Notes: generated by a model not told the origin, from the letters alone. A stretch of 64,000 nt of DNA from Melitaea cinxia (GCF_905220565.1 NC_059399.1:7657501-7721500), one strand, 5' to 3'. Counted from the first letter of the stretch, positions 1 through 14,290 are shown. Made by a program: numbers and translations.

Positions 1-2299
1 AGTACATTGGTATGCAGAAATATATATTAAACTTTTTTCTGACTGACTAATAAAATGATGAAATACTATTTTAAATATTTAATAGCGTTACTTACGTTTA
101 TTTCTAGTGAGGTCATTAGGGAGTGATAGGAATTTAAATATTGTGTTTTAGGCGTGCTTGGTAATTACAGTACAGGATTTTGCATGGCAAATCATAGCTT
201 TCATACAATATATGCAGAATTTAAGCAAACATAACTAAGCAGGACATTAAGTTGTTTAAGCGATGGAAACTTTCAAAGATATCATTATTAAGTTTATATT
301 GACTCATGTCGGGTAACATAGAAGGCTAGTTAGTTACACCTAAGGGGAAGGTTTACCTCATCGCCATAACCGTAGACACCGCGTGGTACATTTGATTTTT
401 TCTTATGATGCAAGAAGAGAACATCAAAATGAACATGATAAGTGGTTAAATTATTTTATTAAAAATGCAATCAAATCTGTGATACATCACATATTTTATT
501 AAGCTGTAAGTTGATCGTGACAAAGATACAAAATATATTTATATCACAACATTTATATCACATGCCTTTGTGATTACATAATAACCTAACAATATTAGAA
601 AAACGATGAACTTACAACTAATATGAGATTTAATAAAATGGCTTGTACTATTCAAAATGGTGACAAATCAATAAACACGGCTGAAGTATTGAAAATTTAT
701 GGTTGATATTATTAAAACATGAAACGGTTTCTGTAATCTTTTTTTCGGTAGAAGTCAAATAAAAAATAATAATAATAATACTGATTATCAAACAATATAG
801 CAAAAAATGACTTCTAGCAAAATATTTTAATATGAGTTTTGAAAAAAATTGCGTCTGAAACAGTGTTGCATTTATTTAATCACACCTACAAATATAAGGG
901 TATATAATATGTAAGAATGACAAACAAAATACTTTATTTATTTTTCTTGCTTGTCTTTAAATCGGTTAGTTAAATTCAGAACGAATATATAAGGGAGGAT
1001 TCAGACTTTGGCTTACTCACTACGAAATGTCTGGAACTTTAAGGTTTAAAGAAATCGTTTGAAATGTAAGGATAAACTAGAAAAGGGATTGGCGAAAGTC
1101 TTTTTGTTTTGAAAAAGAAAAAGTTATGGCAGTCCTAACTTAAGCTGTACGAAGCGTATCTGGGGTACTAATACAATTATGGTAATAAGAATAAATACCT
1201 TATAAGATTTACCGGACAAATTACGGCAACGTACGTTCAATAATTACTTAATCTATATGTAATGGCCAATTTTGTTTCTAAATATTTACAATTAAAATAA
1301 AAGTGATAAAGAATTATGTCTTATTTTTTTTATTAGCAACTTATAATATAATAATAATAACTAGATAAATTACATTAAACTAAAAAAACCTTAACCTTAA
1401 ACCTTAAACCTTATATATACATAATATGATAACTAAAAAATATTAAAAGGAGTCCCTTTAGGCAAGGTTCCAAAGATACTGGCAGCGTTCTGTCTTATTT
1501 AAATATACATATAAACGATACTTTTTTATGAAACATACATAAAATATAAGTGTCAATATTTCATGTATGTTTTTACGATTCAGTGAAGACATCATTTCTC
1601 CATGTTTTGTATACACCTCGTTATCTAGAAAAGTATATTTATCTAAGCTTATATTTATTTACTCCGAACTAAATCTTGAATATATCAGAATTGAATTTCT
1701 TAACAGTAGATACTTGGTTGCACAGAAATATGTACCATGTATATATGAGCTGATATAATTTTGATTTCGTATAAATATATAACCTTTGCCATCGATTTTA
1801 CGTGTAATTTTCTATATATTATTTTTTTAGTGCAATAAAGTATATAACATAATAAAAATTTCATATAAAACAAAGCCGTTGGTTGACCCAATATAATAAA
1901 GTATCAGTGTAATATCTTTATTAAACTTAAAATATTAACGTATTATATATGATAATCAAACTTTTTGTTTTCATTTCTAATTTTTGGTTTATAATACTAG
2001 ATAATAATCACATTTAACGATTTGAAGCCGTATAAAAATTTGCTTTGAAGCAGTTGTGACGGCTAACGATGCGGTTTCTTGACCGCTTAATCCTGTTTCT
2101 AATTATTTTTTCATGTCAAGTGTACTTGTATTATTCTCGATTCAGTTATAGGATTATTGTGTTGTGTTATGTTTTTCAATTTCCATTTATTTACATATTG
2201 TATTCTATTACATTTGTGCTATCTATTAGCACTGTAATGTATATTTTATTCAGTAAGAATAATAAAATTAACTTTTTCTTTAAAATAATGCTACTGTCC

Positions 2300-2640
2300 G
2301 ACTAGAAAAAAGGTCAGGCTCAACTAGATCATGTATCTGGACCGGATCAGGACAGAATGAGGCATGCCAGATCCGGCAAGCTCTATCAGGACCAGATCTG
2401 GTCCAGACAAGGTTAGCCTGACGTAAAATATAATCTAGTATGGTAAGGCATACTGGATCAGGACCCGGTCCGGTCCAGATAAGGACAGCCTGATGTAAAA
2501 TATAATCAAGTAAGGTAAAGCATACTGGATCAGGGCCCGGTCCGGTCCAGATCAGGATAGCCATCATGTAAAATATAATCAACTATGGTAAGGCATACTA
2601 GGTCAGAACCCGCTCAGGTCCAGATCAGGATAGCTTGAAA
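2300..2640. repeat. Tandem repeat, about 72-bp unit
   Basis: The marker taaaatataatc recurs at 2424, 2496 and 2569, giving a 72-73-bp period, with a degenerate unit on each side. Each unit carries 'ggtccggtccagat' and 'aaggcatactggatcagg'. Since 72 is a multiple of 3, a minus-strand frame stays open with a repeated WTGPGPDP peptide; this is a by-product and not a gene. Similar gatcagg and ggtcc modules recur at 3023-3170. Confidence 0.8.
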
Positions 2641-3159
2641 GAAATTACGCGAACTGAGCCTGAATAGCGCTATCAATGTTTTGAAGCGCACTTAGTATAT
2701 ATGTATACAGTTATCGGGACAGTCTAGCGGGGGGTCCATTTCTACACAGTGGAGCAGTCGTAAGTAGTAGGAAGTAGTTAATTAGTAGTTAATTATTAGA
2801 AGTTAATAAATAAAATTTATTTAATAACAATAGTTAATTAATAATATAAAAATAAATTAAAATAATTGATATTTAAAGTAAAAACATAAATAAATAATAC
2901 ATTGGCAAAAATAAACGGAAATAAATATTATAATAATTATGTTAAGTAACATATTTATACTATCAATTCGCTTTTTTTTGTTTAACATTTTTTTTAAGAA
3001 TATACATTCGTGTTTTTTAAAAGGACCGTACCGAACCGGCTGATCAGGATGAGATGAGATTTCCTGATCTGGACCCCATCAGAAAATCACATCTCACCCT
3101 GATAAGGTCCAGACCAATCATCTGCGTTACATGCCTTATCTAGTCCTAATCAGGCATGC

Positions 3160-3430
3160 ATGGTCCGGCCCTTCTAAGGAAGACGAAAAAATTTCTACTT
3201 GAGCTCTTACGACACTCACGGGATGAGAGGGGATGGCTATATTCTTTACTGCCATAACCACACAGCAGTCGTCTGACTGTCCATAGAACAGTGTCGTATC
3301 GCGGTCACCAACCCGCCTGCCCAGCGTGGCGACTATGGGCAAAACACACGAGTTCACGCCATTTTTGCCGTGAACAAGGGGTGGCCTATGTCCAGCGGTG
3401 GTCTGCGATAGGCTGAAGCGATGATGAAAT
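3160..3430 (+). mobile_element. RTE-type 3'-end repeat copy
   Basis: The copy reads gtcaccaacccgcctgccca, then cgtggcgactatgggcaaaa, then gcctatgtccagcggtggtc, and ends in gatgatga. The same modules occur in nine places in the window. The end 'atgtccagcagtggac...tgatgatg' also closes the RTE reverse-transcriptase remnant at 62600, so the family is likely RTE-derived or moved by RTE machinery. Confidence 0.7.
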
Positions 3431-5413
3431 ATAATTTGATACGAAAGTCTTATTTTGTGTTAAACGTTCAATAATTCAATTTTGGTTAACATGAATTTGT
3501 TTACTCTTGGTATTCGACAACGTATTAATATATCGACCTTATGCAGAGGAAATTAACAAAACAGTATGGGTGTTCCCAATATACAAATAAATATTAAAAT
3601 ATTATTGTAAATAGAGAAGTTATTGATGTAATATTAAATATATACTTATATAGTCATATATATACACACATATACATATGCCTAAATATATATTGTAATT
3701 ATATATATCAATAAGATATATTTCTTCATTATGTTTTTAAATAACGCGAGAAATTTTGCGCGTCTCTCTCCAAAAAGGAATTCCATAAACTAATTGATTA
3801 TTATGTTTTCCAACGCAAAGCTTGAGATCAAATTCTAAACACAAATGTAGCTCTTGAAAATCCAGCGGTACCCAATCAGATTTGATTCAATTTGTAACGT
3901 ATTCACTTTTGCCTGGAAGACATATCTCCTAGCGTTTCTATAACATCAAATTAATGAGAAAATATGAATGTTATCTAACGCTGTATTTGTTTTATTGTGG
4001 TACAATAAAGCTATCTTTATTTCATTATCCTACTTTTTTATATATTATGGTTTGTTAAAAGTGACAGATATGATGAAATTGTAAACTTAAATTCTAAAAT
4101 CGTTACTTGAATAAATTTCAATAAAACTGATAACATCTTTGGTATTCAATTATTCATATTTAGAACTTTGGAACTCAATAAAATCATTTTTTTACGGTTG
4201 CAAATTGATCGAGATCAAATTGATTGATCGATTTTATTTAAATAAATGAATTTCGCCGCAGCGCATCACGTATTTTTTAATACTACTAGTCGCCCAGTGG
4301 TCGAAATTCGACCATAAGTAATTTAAATGATAAGTTTGAACATTATTAAAGTTATTTTATCAAAGACTATACTTCTATAATAAAAATGAAAAGATTATAT
4401 ATGCTTGTGTTTGTCAAATACATGGTAGTATGTGTAATGTTTTTTTACCGATTTAATTTATTTTTATGCAATTTACAATTTGAAAAATTCAATTTTAAAA
4501 AAATAAGACAATTTAATTTACAATTTAAAAAAAAGATAAGTATAATTATTCTGTACTGCTTCTTCATATAAGTGTGCGAAATTTCATACTCCTTCCGCGC
4601 AGTTTTCATAAAAATGGGTACAAAGTTTTTGCTTCACGTCATTTATAATTTGATACCAATGCTTCACGTATTAAATAGATTATTGAATTTTATTTTCAAC
4701 ATCAATAAACTCTCACAAATACGACACTGTTTGATAAATTAGACATTGTTTTCATCTTTAACATTTCTAACTAAGATATAGTTATTAATTTAGATGTTCA
4801 ATGTTTCGTACATGTGGGTACTTTGTAAGCAATATTTTATATGTTTAATATGACGTGACTTATACGTTTGTAGGTTGCGATATAATATGAAACTCAAGGT
4901 CGTTTTAAGTGCAGAAAGTCTTGAGGAAAACTGTATTGTCTTTTATATAAACGCGACCAAACAGTTTTTCAATTGTGACTTCAATATAGAATAACTTTCA
5001 CTTATACCTCGTTGTACATTTTGTTTAAAAGTTGAAGCTATTTTCTTTTATATATTCGTTACCGGACAGACTTCGTCCAGTCAAAAAAAAAAATATAGTA
5101 ATTTTTTTTCAGTATTAAAACCTCCCGTGGGCCTTAAAGAACATACAAAAAAAAAATTAGCCGAATCAGTAGAGCCATTCTCCTGAAAATTGTGTTATTT
5201 ACTTGAAATAACGGTTTGCACGTTAGTTAATTTAAACCTTTTACATTCATTAAAAACAGTAAGTCTTCGCGCCAAATGAGCATAGCAAAATAAAACATGT
5301 TCTATTATAACCTTTTTATTCTGTGTGATGACGTTGGTTCAGATTTATAATAAACCTATAGACTGTTTTGCGCTTTTATACTCTTTTGACATTTACAGGT
5401 ATATATAAATATA

Positions 5414-5850
5414 CTAGCTGTGCCCGCAGCTTCGCCCGCGTTGAAATCAATGTGTCACAAAGTTTTCCCGTCACTCTTCCAGTGAAACTCCCATCAAAAT
5501 CGGCTTAGCCATTCTGTAAACCTTCATCTTGAAGCCCTTTCTCCATTGGTGAAACCGCATGAAAATCCGTTCAGTAGATTTTGAGGGAATCGATCACATA
5601 CACTTTTTGGGGACTTTGTTTTATAATACACTAACTGTTGCCCGTGACTACGTCCGCGTGGTTATAAAGATATGCGCTTAACGCAAATTATTTTTTTATT
5701 TCAGTCACTTGAAATGCTTATCACACTGAGTAACTTTTTAAAAGGCACAATTTAGTATAATTTAATAGTTATTTTTATAAAACCCCGCTATACACCACAT
5801 TTTTAGTTTTATTTTCAGGCTGCAGTGTATATATATAGATTACCTTAGTA
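5414..5850 (+). repeat. 'ctagctgtgcccgc' repeats, two successive copies
   Basis: The first copy starts tactagctgtgcccgcagct at 5412 and ends near 5625; a second starts cactaactgttgcccgtgac at 5628. The body has 'tcccatcaaaatcggcttag'. These are 5'-flush copies of a family that also lies at 30100 and 48325. Confidence 0.6.
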
Positions 5851-6088
5851 ATATTTGATAAAACGTTTCAGTGATGTTTAATGAAAATTATAACTAGATC
5901 GGAGCCCGCCTGCAGTTGATAATTGACATAGTTAATAGTGTTTGGCTTCCTGGATGATGAAAAGCTGGCCTAGATTACTAGATAGGTACTAACGTAATTG
6001 TACATTTGAATTTTTTTTAATATACAAACAATATTGTATAGGTATAGAACACTCAAAACAATTATGTTTTTATTACAAATAGTTATAT

Positions 6089-7010
6089 AATAATAATAAT
6101 AATGACATTTATTTCGGGACTAGCCCATATAGTGTTAGTAACAATGTTTCTTATAACCTAGTGTTAGTACAATAACAGAGAATAAATATAAAATAATTTT
6201 TATATTTATACATTTTTTTTTTCAAATCACATGGAGTTTTATCCAATGTCGCAGCATTGAACTCTCCCATCTATCTACAAATACTTTCAGAATACTATTG
6301 TGGCTGCCGCGGAAACGCTTAAGTAATGACGCACACCTCTTGCGCATGATAGCTTTGAAGTCATCAACGCGCCTTTCCGCGAACATCAGTGAGGCACTAC
6401 AGCGCCACGGCAGCCCCAACAGTATCCTGAACGCATTATTGTATTGTACGCGGAGGTCACTGTAAACACGCAAGCTATAGCTGGTCCACGGACTGCACGT
6501 ATAAAACGATTGGCAGAAGGCTTTAAAAAGAGTTATTTTGACATCTGTACAACGTGCAAATCTGCGAGCCAGCATGTTGCAACGAACCGACAGCGAGCTC
6601 CGCTCCCTGTCTATATCCTTATTATCTCCTAAGTTCTCGTTTACCCAATGACCCAAGTACTTAAAGCTGGTAACCCTAAGTAGCGGTGATCCGCAGAGCG
6701 ATACATCAGGCATGGTTTTATAGCCTTTTGCACCCGCTTTAAAAACCATGATTTCGCTCTTTCTGGCATTATACTTGAGTCCTTGAGCCTCAGCATACAC
6801 TTCACATATAGACAATAATCGTCTCAATGCACTGACCGATGGGCTCAGCAGCACCATGTCATCGGCATAACTAATATTATTCATGTTTATTCCGTCTACA
6901 TGACACCCTATGCTACTGTTACTGAGCTCATCTATCAGATGATTCATGTATAGGTTGAAAAGTCGAGGCGAGCTCAATCCCCCTTGCCTCACCCCTCATT
7001 CCAACCGGTA
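6089..7010 (-). mobile_element. CR1/L2-like non-LTR retrotransposon, 5'-truncated
   Basis: The minus-strand frame 6222-6992 (256 codons) encodes the second half of a reverse transcriptase. It starts at VRQGGLSSPRLFNLYMNHLI and has the catalytic YADDMVLLSPS, then SFKYLGHWVNENL, and the LPWRCSASLMF-type C-terminal region of CR1, L2 and Daphne-like elements. A stop two codons before VRQGG cuts the frame; no upstream finger or endonuclease part is present, so this is a 5'-truncated copy. The 3' tail is (att)n at 6089-6105 on the minus strand, usual for this clade. The long intact frame suggests fairly recent insertion. Confidence 0.8.
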
Positions 7011-7927
7011 AACATTTGAAAATGATTCCTCCCACTTTACACTATTACACGTTATATCATACACCGAAAAAAAAAACGTTAGTTCGTAAATTGGAACTAC
7101 TTACTTAAATAAAATTATTTTAGTATTTGAAACTTATATCCAAGTAACATAGGATAAAACACGTTGACTGACACACTGTCGCAGTTGGTTGTGATACTGT
7201 CTTCCGCTCCAGAGGTACGGTTTCCATTACAGTACTGAGCCTCGGTATATTATGTATAATTAATTATTTAGCGAAAAATATATTAATGCGTGTATGATTA
7301 GTATACTTTACAAATAAAATACTTCGAATGGTAGCAGTCAAAGAGAAGCCATAAATGTCGACTATTGTCGACTCAAAAGGGTAATCGACTCAAATAATAC
7401 GTCTAATCTTATCATGTGTCTCATAGGAATATATAATTTCATGCCATATTTATGCCTTATATTTTATAACACATGAAATATTTAATATTCAGGTTCTATA
7501 CAAATTGTTTAGGTCTAGCTTGAGTTTCGAATAATGCGAGATAGACATACGTAACTTTATTCACTCGAGCATAAATGTAGAAATCGAGTGGAAGTCCGCT
7601 CGCAGGATGCAATCAACTTCCCCGTTGCAGCATGGAAATGTCATGTTATTGTTGAAGGTTATCAGATTCAGGGCTTTAGGATATAAATTAGTGCTATTGA
7701 ACACTTTACTTTGTGCTTTATTACTCGTAATGTAACTATTAATTATTAATATTTATTGATTTGTCTCCATTGAAATATTAAAACGTGAAATGAAATGAAA
7801 TGAAAACCTGCGTAAAATAACTTTATTATATTACGTTATGCAAATATTTCTCATATGTTTGGTTTTAATTTTAATAACCATAAAATATAAAGCAGTAACA
7901 TTTAATACAAGCTGTAAAAATGCTTAC

Positions 7928-8085
7928 TTGTCCGGCGGTGCAGCATGTGGTGGTGGTGCACTGGGAGGCTTGAGGCTACGAAAGGCTTTAAGCCACTTGT
8001 TCTTCATACTGCCCGCAGAAGAAGACGATAGCTTCCGATCAGCCGCAGCTATGCTACTATCTGCTTTAGCCGCAAACAGCTCCCT
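7928..8085 (-). CDS. Exon of F-BAR-like gene (residues 311-362, basic then proline-rich)
   Basis: A 158-bp exon enters in phase 0 after ttatcag and leaves in phase 2 at ACAA|gtaagc. It encodes RELFAAKADSSIAAADRKLS, a serine run, then KNKWLKAFRSLKPP and a proline/alanine stretch (PSAPPPHAAPPD). The basic aromatic segment KNKWLKAFRSLK looks like a membrane- or partner-binding helix, and the prolines could serve SH3 domains. The next exon must be left of the window, because nothing in 1-7927 on this strand continues it. Both the long transcript (from 28497) and a possible short one (from 17745) can splice here in frame. Confidence 0.9.
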
Positions 8086-8843
8086 CTGATAACAAAATCA
8101 ATTAATTAATGCAGTTGCCGTGTGCTCCGGGAGTTATGCCAAATCTGTATAAAATAGTATTTTCTTATAAAAAAATAACAAGTTTGAGCTTTTATATTTC
8201 AATTATGTGAAGGTATAATTGATACATCAACTAAAACCTTACGTAATGCAGATGAATTTGAATACTCAAAGTGTGTTACTTGTAGATACATATTATGTAA
8301 GTTTTTCTGTAGGTATCTTTACTGGAGACTTTTATTTTATTGAAATTTAATAATACAGAGAAGTTATGGATGTGCTTAATGGATCCATATAAACTACGCG
8401 ACTGTGGAAAACCTTATTGGCAACGTGACCGTACTGCAAGACGAAATAAAACCGTAGTAATGTGTATTATTTCTTTTCTAAGAATAGTTTGTGATTTGTA
8501 GACCGTTTATTGTCATGTTTGCTATGCTTGACATTAAAAGATTACTTTATTGATTTTGAGATTAAGAACAAAAACTTCTCATGCGTGATGTTCTTTCTAC
8601 TGAAAAACTTTACAATTGCTCGTAGTTGAGGTTTGAACGAATCAATACTAAAGTTTTATGTGTACCATATTATTATTTTATTTTTTAACTACTAAATAAC
8701 TAATAGCAGGTGTATGGGTTCAATGGACATATTGTCATGCATACTTTATACATAGACCTTACCTAGAATGTTGTTTGATAAAGAATTATTTGAACGAGTT
8801 TATCTATTCGTCGGTTTTGTACTTGAATGAAAGTTTTTTTTTT

Positions 8844-9250
8844 AAACCGACTTCCAAAAAAGGAGGAGGTTCTCAATTCGACTGTATTTTTTTTTATGTA
8901 TGTTACTTCAGGAGTTTTGACCGTGTGGACCGATTTCGACAAATTTTGACTATTTTTTCGTCTACCTACGTTGTATTACTTGTCGATGTAATTGAAGTCG
9001 GTTATTTTTTCGTTCGCGAGCAAATACAATTATTGAAAATTGTGGTTAATATTACTTCATGTAAAACAATTTATTTGCGCCAAAAACAATGAATTCTTAC
9101 ATAATATTAAAGTTCGACTATCGAACTATTAAATAAAATTAATAAAGTAGTCTATTTCTGTTATTGGTAAAACGATTTATGATATGCCTTTGTTCAGCCA
9201 TATTTCACAGTGTCTGTCGGTGTGCAAGTCCGACTCGCACTTGGTTGGTT
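8844..9250 (+). repeat. 'accgacttccaaaaaagg' dispersed repeat
   Basis: Runs from accgacttccaaaaaaggag through ctacctacgttgtattactt and atgtaattgaagtcggttat to tgtgcaagtccgactcgcac. The same order occurs at 35625-36085 and, inverted, at 42838-43620. The frame across it is not a gene. Confidence 0.6.
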
Positions 9251-12200
9251 TTTTAATATAGGAATAGTAAAAAACGTTTTCTTGGTTATACGAAAAATAA
9301 GAGTCAAATGTCACATTGAGTGACGGTACAACAAACTTTATCACTTAACGACTAAAAGCTTTGGAGAATTTTTAGACGGAAATATAGACTGTAAGATGCC
9401 CCAGGCACCATTTGTCACATGCGAAAAATATTGATAGATATACTATACCTCTAAAGGTATTATAACTTTAAGACATATATATGTTACCGGAGACTGTAAG
9501 CTTTTTATATTGGTTCTAAAATAGCACCAGGTAGGTTTTAAAATGTTTGGCGAATACTGCCAATACATTTTTCACGTTCCTATTGCAATATGCTAGTTTA
9601 CATTTAGCTGGAAATTTGATCACAAATCAATCATTATTTCACATCCCTAGTACGTATAATCGGCTTGCGCGGACTCAAGCAATAGCCCCTTTGGCCCTAA
9701 GGTAAATACTTCCATGGTCTAATACTGATACTGCCGTGCAAGTAACAGGCAGTAAATAACAGCGATACGTATTGAATGGGACAATTTAAATTACCCAAAA
9801 AATAAAAATTATCTGAATTTAACACCATATTATTTTGTTGTATAAGCTGCACTGATGCACATTCTTATTAAGTGAATCGTTTTTTTTTTTTAATTTCTAT
9901 TATAATTTGACATCAGCTATGCATTTACCTTATTTAATTTTTATTAAATTTTAGATTGAAAACAGCCATTATGCTGACACTTTTGTGTTAAAAAAAACGC
10001 ATTTTTGGGTTAAATATTCAATAGAAGCATTAATTGATCTAGTATTTGTTTCAAGTTTCTATCAATTATCGCCAAAATAACAGTAACTGCCTTTTGGCAC
10101 CGAAAACAAATAAGTTACGTAACAGCTTGTTAGTGTCACACTAGAGGCTGAACACCACTTCTTATAATGACTAGATGCTCCAACGCGGGCGTCAGGGGTT
10201 CAGATATGCCTTTGACATTTTGTGACGAAGTTGCATATTTTAATTTTTATAGCATTTTATATAACGTCAATATTGTACTATAACGTATCAAACATCCCTC
10301 ATATAATAATCGGTTACTTTAGCAAGTATCATTTTCATATTATATCTGACTTATTCGTAAAAGATTGTGTTTCGTCTTTTATTTATTGCTTTGGTGTCTG
10401 AGCGAAAATAGACGAAACTGAAACATCAAACAGAGCAATAAATTATTACAGTTTCAATCAACTTTTGATACAAAAATCATAATCTTAGTATTAAATATGT
10501 AATAGAAAAGGAAATACCAGACCAGCCCCGGCTTCGCACAGTTGCAATGCTGATACTAAATATACTGCAGAATGTCTTTATTTATGGTGTGAAACTAGCT
10601 TATAGTATGGTTATTAACATAATAACAACAACATTAAAATATGCGTCGTTAGATTACACGTTTTTACAGAATGCGTTGAAGAAATAAAGGTTCACTGCTC
10701 GTTGCCCGTAGGTGATAGCGTGATAATATGTAGCCTATATGTCGACCCGACTTCTTAATAATATTCGTACCGTGCATTATTTTTTGAGTTTATTCCGGAC
10801 ATAAATACAGACAAACAGACAAAAATTCTAAAAACTATATTTTAGGCTTCGGTATCGATTGTAGATCACACCGCAAGTATTCTTTTAAAAAAATATTCAA
10901 TGTACAGTTTTGACTTTCCTACCATTTTATTATATGTATAGATATTCTTATAGAATTCTGAACTATCCCAATAATGTGTTACATGTCATTAAACATTCAT
11001 CCAACGCATATATGCAGAATATTCACCATCAACACGTATTGATCGCTAACTAGAATAACCAAATTAATTACCCAATTCGATTGAGTACTTGATACGAGTA
11101 GGACACATACGACACCATAGCTGTGGGATTAACTCCGGGGCGGTAAATTGTATAATATAATATATTCGATTTAGTATTTATATGATATTAAAGTACATAA
11201 TATATTTATAGTTACATATTGAATATAATAATTATAATTTAAGCTTGCATTTTGTTGTCCCGAATTGAAGTCTTTATATTTGCATTTTTAATATTAACGT
11301 AAAGCTTTTTTGTATCTTGTTCAGTGGCTTAGTAATATTTTGGAAAAGTTAAATAAAACATATAAAAAAATGAGAATCAGAAGTGAAAGAGTCAGGTTGG
11401 ATGAAAATTGAGTAACTAGTAGAACAATTGGAACAACCTATTTATTTCATCGCATCGCGAAGCTAAAGTCGCAAAAAACAGGGCCATTAGCAGGCGTTTA
11501 AAGTATGTTAAGTGTTAGAATGGTAAAACTATACTAGGAAATATAGCGTGGGCTCCTTCCCAGTTTAGACATACCGATGACATAGGCAGCACACTACAGC
11601 CCAGACAGATGTTTGACAGTTAAACTTCTAACTTTCCTTGCGGCTTAAGTTCTTGCACATGCTTAAACGAGTGAAAAAGCTTCCTTTCTACAAGTTGTAA
11701 CTTGAATTTTTGAACTTTTATATTTTAGATTTCAGATTAAAATGATACCGAAGTATTATTTGTAAGGAAACAAGAATAAACGCGTTTTTTAATAAATTAT
11801 AATAGAAATAGCCTTATTATAAAACACACAATTAAGTATCGTGTACACATGTACTATTAACAAGATTACTGTTATGTTTAATATGTTTGTTGATAACTAA
11901 GACTTTTCCAGCTAATAGCAGTTACATGTTTCAGTAGTATTTATTACATTCTACCCTGAGGTTATATTTCCTTACGTTGTTAGAGTAATGTCATGCATTA
12001 AGGACTTCTATGGTTTCATGATTAAAAGGATAGCGACATAAAATTCCTTTTTTCCCTTCCAACAACATCGGGAAAAATATTTAATCAATTACATTCATAT
12101 AAAGCTGTTTGTCCTCAAAAGAAAACAATAAAAGAACGGTTGATTTTTTATTTTTTGACCAAAAAAATTACACTGATTTACAAAAAATGTTGTGGCAAGC

Positions 12201-14195
12201 TTATAAACTACTACAAAACGTTTAAATTTAATGGTTAAATGTTAGTTTTTGAAGAGTGGAAGACCTCGGTTAGTAGGTTACACTGCGTTTTATTCCCAAA
12301 TCAAGATTTTTTTAGGAAAAACTCGGAAGTAAATATAGCTAGTAATGACGGTTTTCAATAACGCAGATTGCAAAGATTATTGATACCTATGATATGATGA
12401 TGATGATGACAATACACGAAAAAGGTTGATCAGTTTGGTCTAAATAAAACTTCTTAAATTTGGAAGAAAAAAGAAAAGTCATAAAGCGGGTAATGGAGTA
12501 AATAATAATTATAGTCACTATCAATGTTATATCAATCGTATAATAGCAAAATCATCTATGGTACCATTTTTGACAACTTATGATAGTTAAATATAGTTTA
12601 CTTGAGGGGCAATACAAACAATTTTAGTAGCATCAAGTAGATAGAAAACATGCAAATATTATCTTTGTGTCAATTAAAGTTATGTTTCTCACAAAAAGTT
12701 ACTCCTACGCGTAACTAAATACGTCATACCAACTATTATCTTTAAAATAAATCCTACCATCTTATTTATTGAAGAAATAACCGATAATATATAAATGTGC
12801 TTGATAGTGTTGTCAAGGTTAGTCAGCAATCCCTTTCGTCTACCATACCGGAATTGTAGTTAGCTACGCTAAAACAAATTAAAAGTAAAATTTAATTATA
12901 GCATGAGGTTCGAAATTCGTATGCCATAATATAGCGATCTGAAATAAACGATTGCGTGATCTCCACTTCCCGTTTCGGGCAGGCATTATCTGATAAGTAT
13001 ACAATACAACACAAAACATCTATAAATATGGAAGAGAAAAAAAAAATACTATTATATTTTATAACGAACAGCTGACCTGAAAATGTTTTGTCGTTTTAAA
13101 TAGCTTTGTGATAAATTACTTTGCACGTTTATTAATATCTTAAGCACATTTTGTACAAAACTAATACAAAAAAGATTGTTAACTGGCTCAAAACCAGGAT
13201 CCAGATTCGTGTCAAGAACAAATAAAAACTTAGATTTAAGCTTCTTATCGCGAAAGAGTAGGCGTAGGTCGGGTTATCTAGCGTTGTGCTATTTTATTTA
13301 TATTATTTGCATTCTCTTTACATTTTTGAGTTCTTAAAAAGGAACAGCGAGGTAATCTGAGTAAAGATAATGCCGTATTGTTGATAAATTATTTATTACC
13401 ATCAGACATAAAATGCAAAGTACTGTTAAAAGATCATTAATAGCGTGCATGGTTTTTGCTATGTAATATTATTAAGTGCCTAATAACTTATTTTTCTATT
13501 ACGAAATAGCACCGGTTACAATTACTATAGCTCAAGAACTCTTGAAACTTATACCTTGTATAATACGAGTTAAGACTCATAGTTAGCCTACAGAGTAATG
13601 TAGGTTTATGTCGATAATTATATATTATACTGAGTAAATGATAACGTTTTTAATTTAAGGAATCGAGAAATAGTTATGTGTGAAGATTTTGATATTTACT
13701 ATTCTAGCAAATATTATTTAATACTAGCTGACCCGAAAGACATTGTTCTGTCTTGCAAAAGCGTGAAGTTTATTTAATCGTTACGTTTTCTGAACTTTTC
13801 CGATCTTCTAAGAATGCTCTATAAAAAAATAGCTGAATTAGTTCAACTAAGGCCCGTTTTTTGTGGTTTGCGCTTAGCAACACATTTAACGATTAATTTT
13901 TATTTATATACTAATTTATTATTTAACATTATATAATTATAAAGTAGAAAAAAGTTTAATACATGCGTGATACACTGACCACAAACAAAGAAGACTTGGT
14001 TTCATTTTAAGGATATTTAAATTATATCATATCACTCGTCATTTGTCAAACTTTTACTTGAATTACCTACTCGTATTGTGATTAGCATGTTGTCGTCGGG
14101 AATCTAAAAAACGTCGGAAATCTAAAAAGTTAATAAACCGCGATAAAATCCGAAAAAGTTGTTTCATTTCAATGAGTGAAATTCGCGTAAACATT

Positions 14196-14290
14196 AGAAA
14201 ACAATATGTTGGCACTATTTGCAGTGATCTTGCTTTCTGCTCCAGGGGTTGTGTGTTCGATTCCCGCCCTAATCCAGGTGTAATATTTAA
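14196..14290 (+). mobile_element. Second SINE family, tRNA-like head
   Basis: Contains gcagtgatcttgctttctgc, ccaggggttgtgtgttcgat and tcccgccctaatccaggtgt, with a B-box-like gtgttcgattcccgcc. Minus-strand relatives lie at 51437 and 58975. No full tRNA fold. Confidence 0.5.

Larger units (their letters stand above)
1..7927. other. Intron or 3' flank of the F-BAR-like gene; repeats only
   Basis: No exon with flanking splice sites continuing the gene was found here on the minus strand. Apart from a 72-bp tandem array (2300-2640), an RTE-type 3'-end copy (3160-3430), the 'ctagctgtgcccgc' repeats (5414-5850) and a CR1-like fragment (6089-7010), it is AT-rich sequence (for example 1-2280, 3430-5400, 7010-7900) in which I see nothing nameable. 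Confidence 0.6.

Noticed and set aside
1389..1415. Telomere-like run (ccttaaccttaaaccttaaa)
   Set aside because: The usual insect telomere unit is TTAGG; the unit here differs and is short and irregular.
2280..2582. Minus-strand frame with repeated WTGPGPDP peptide
   Set aside because: It is a by-product of the 72-bp tandem repeat, whose period is a multiple of three.
7838..8089. Plus-strand 83-codon frame
   Set aside because: It is the antisense shadow of the real exon at 7928-8085.
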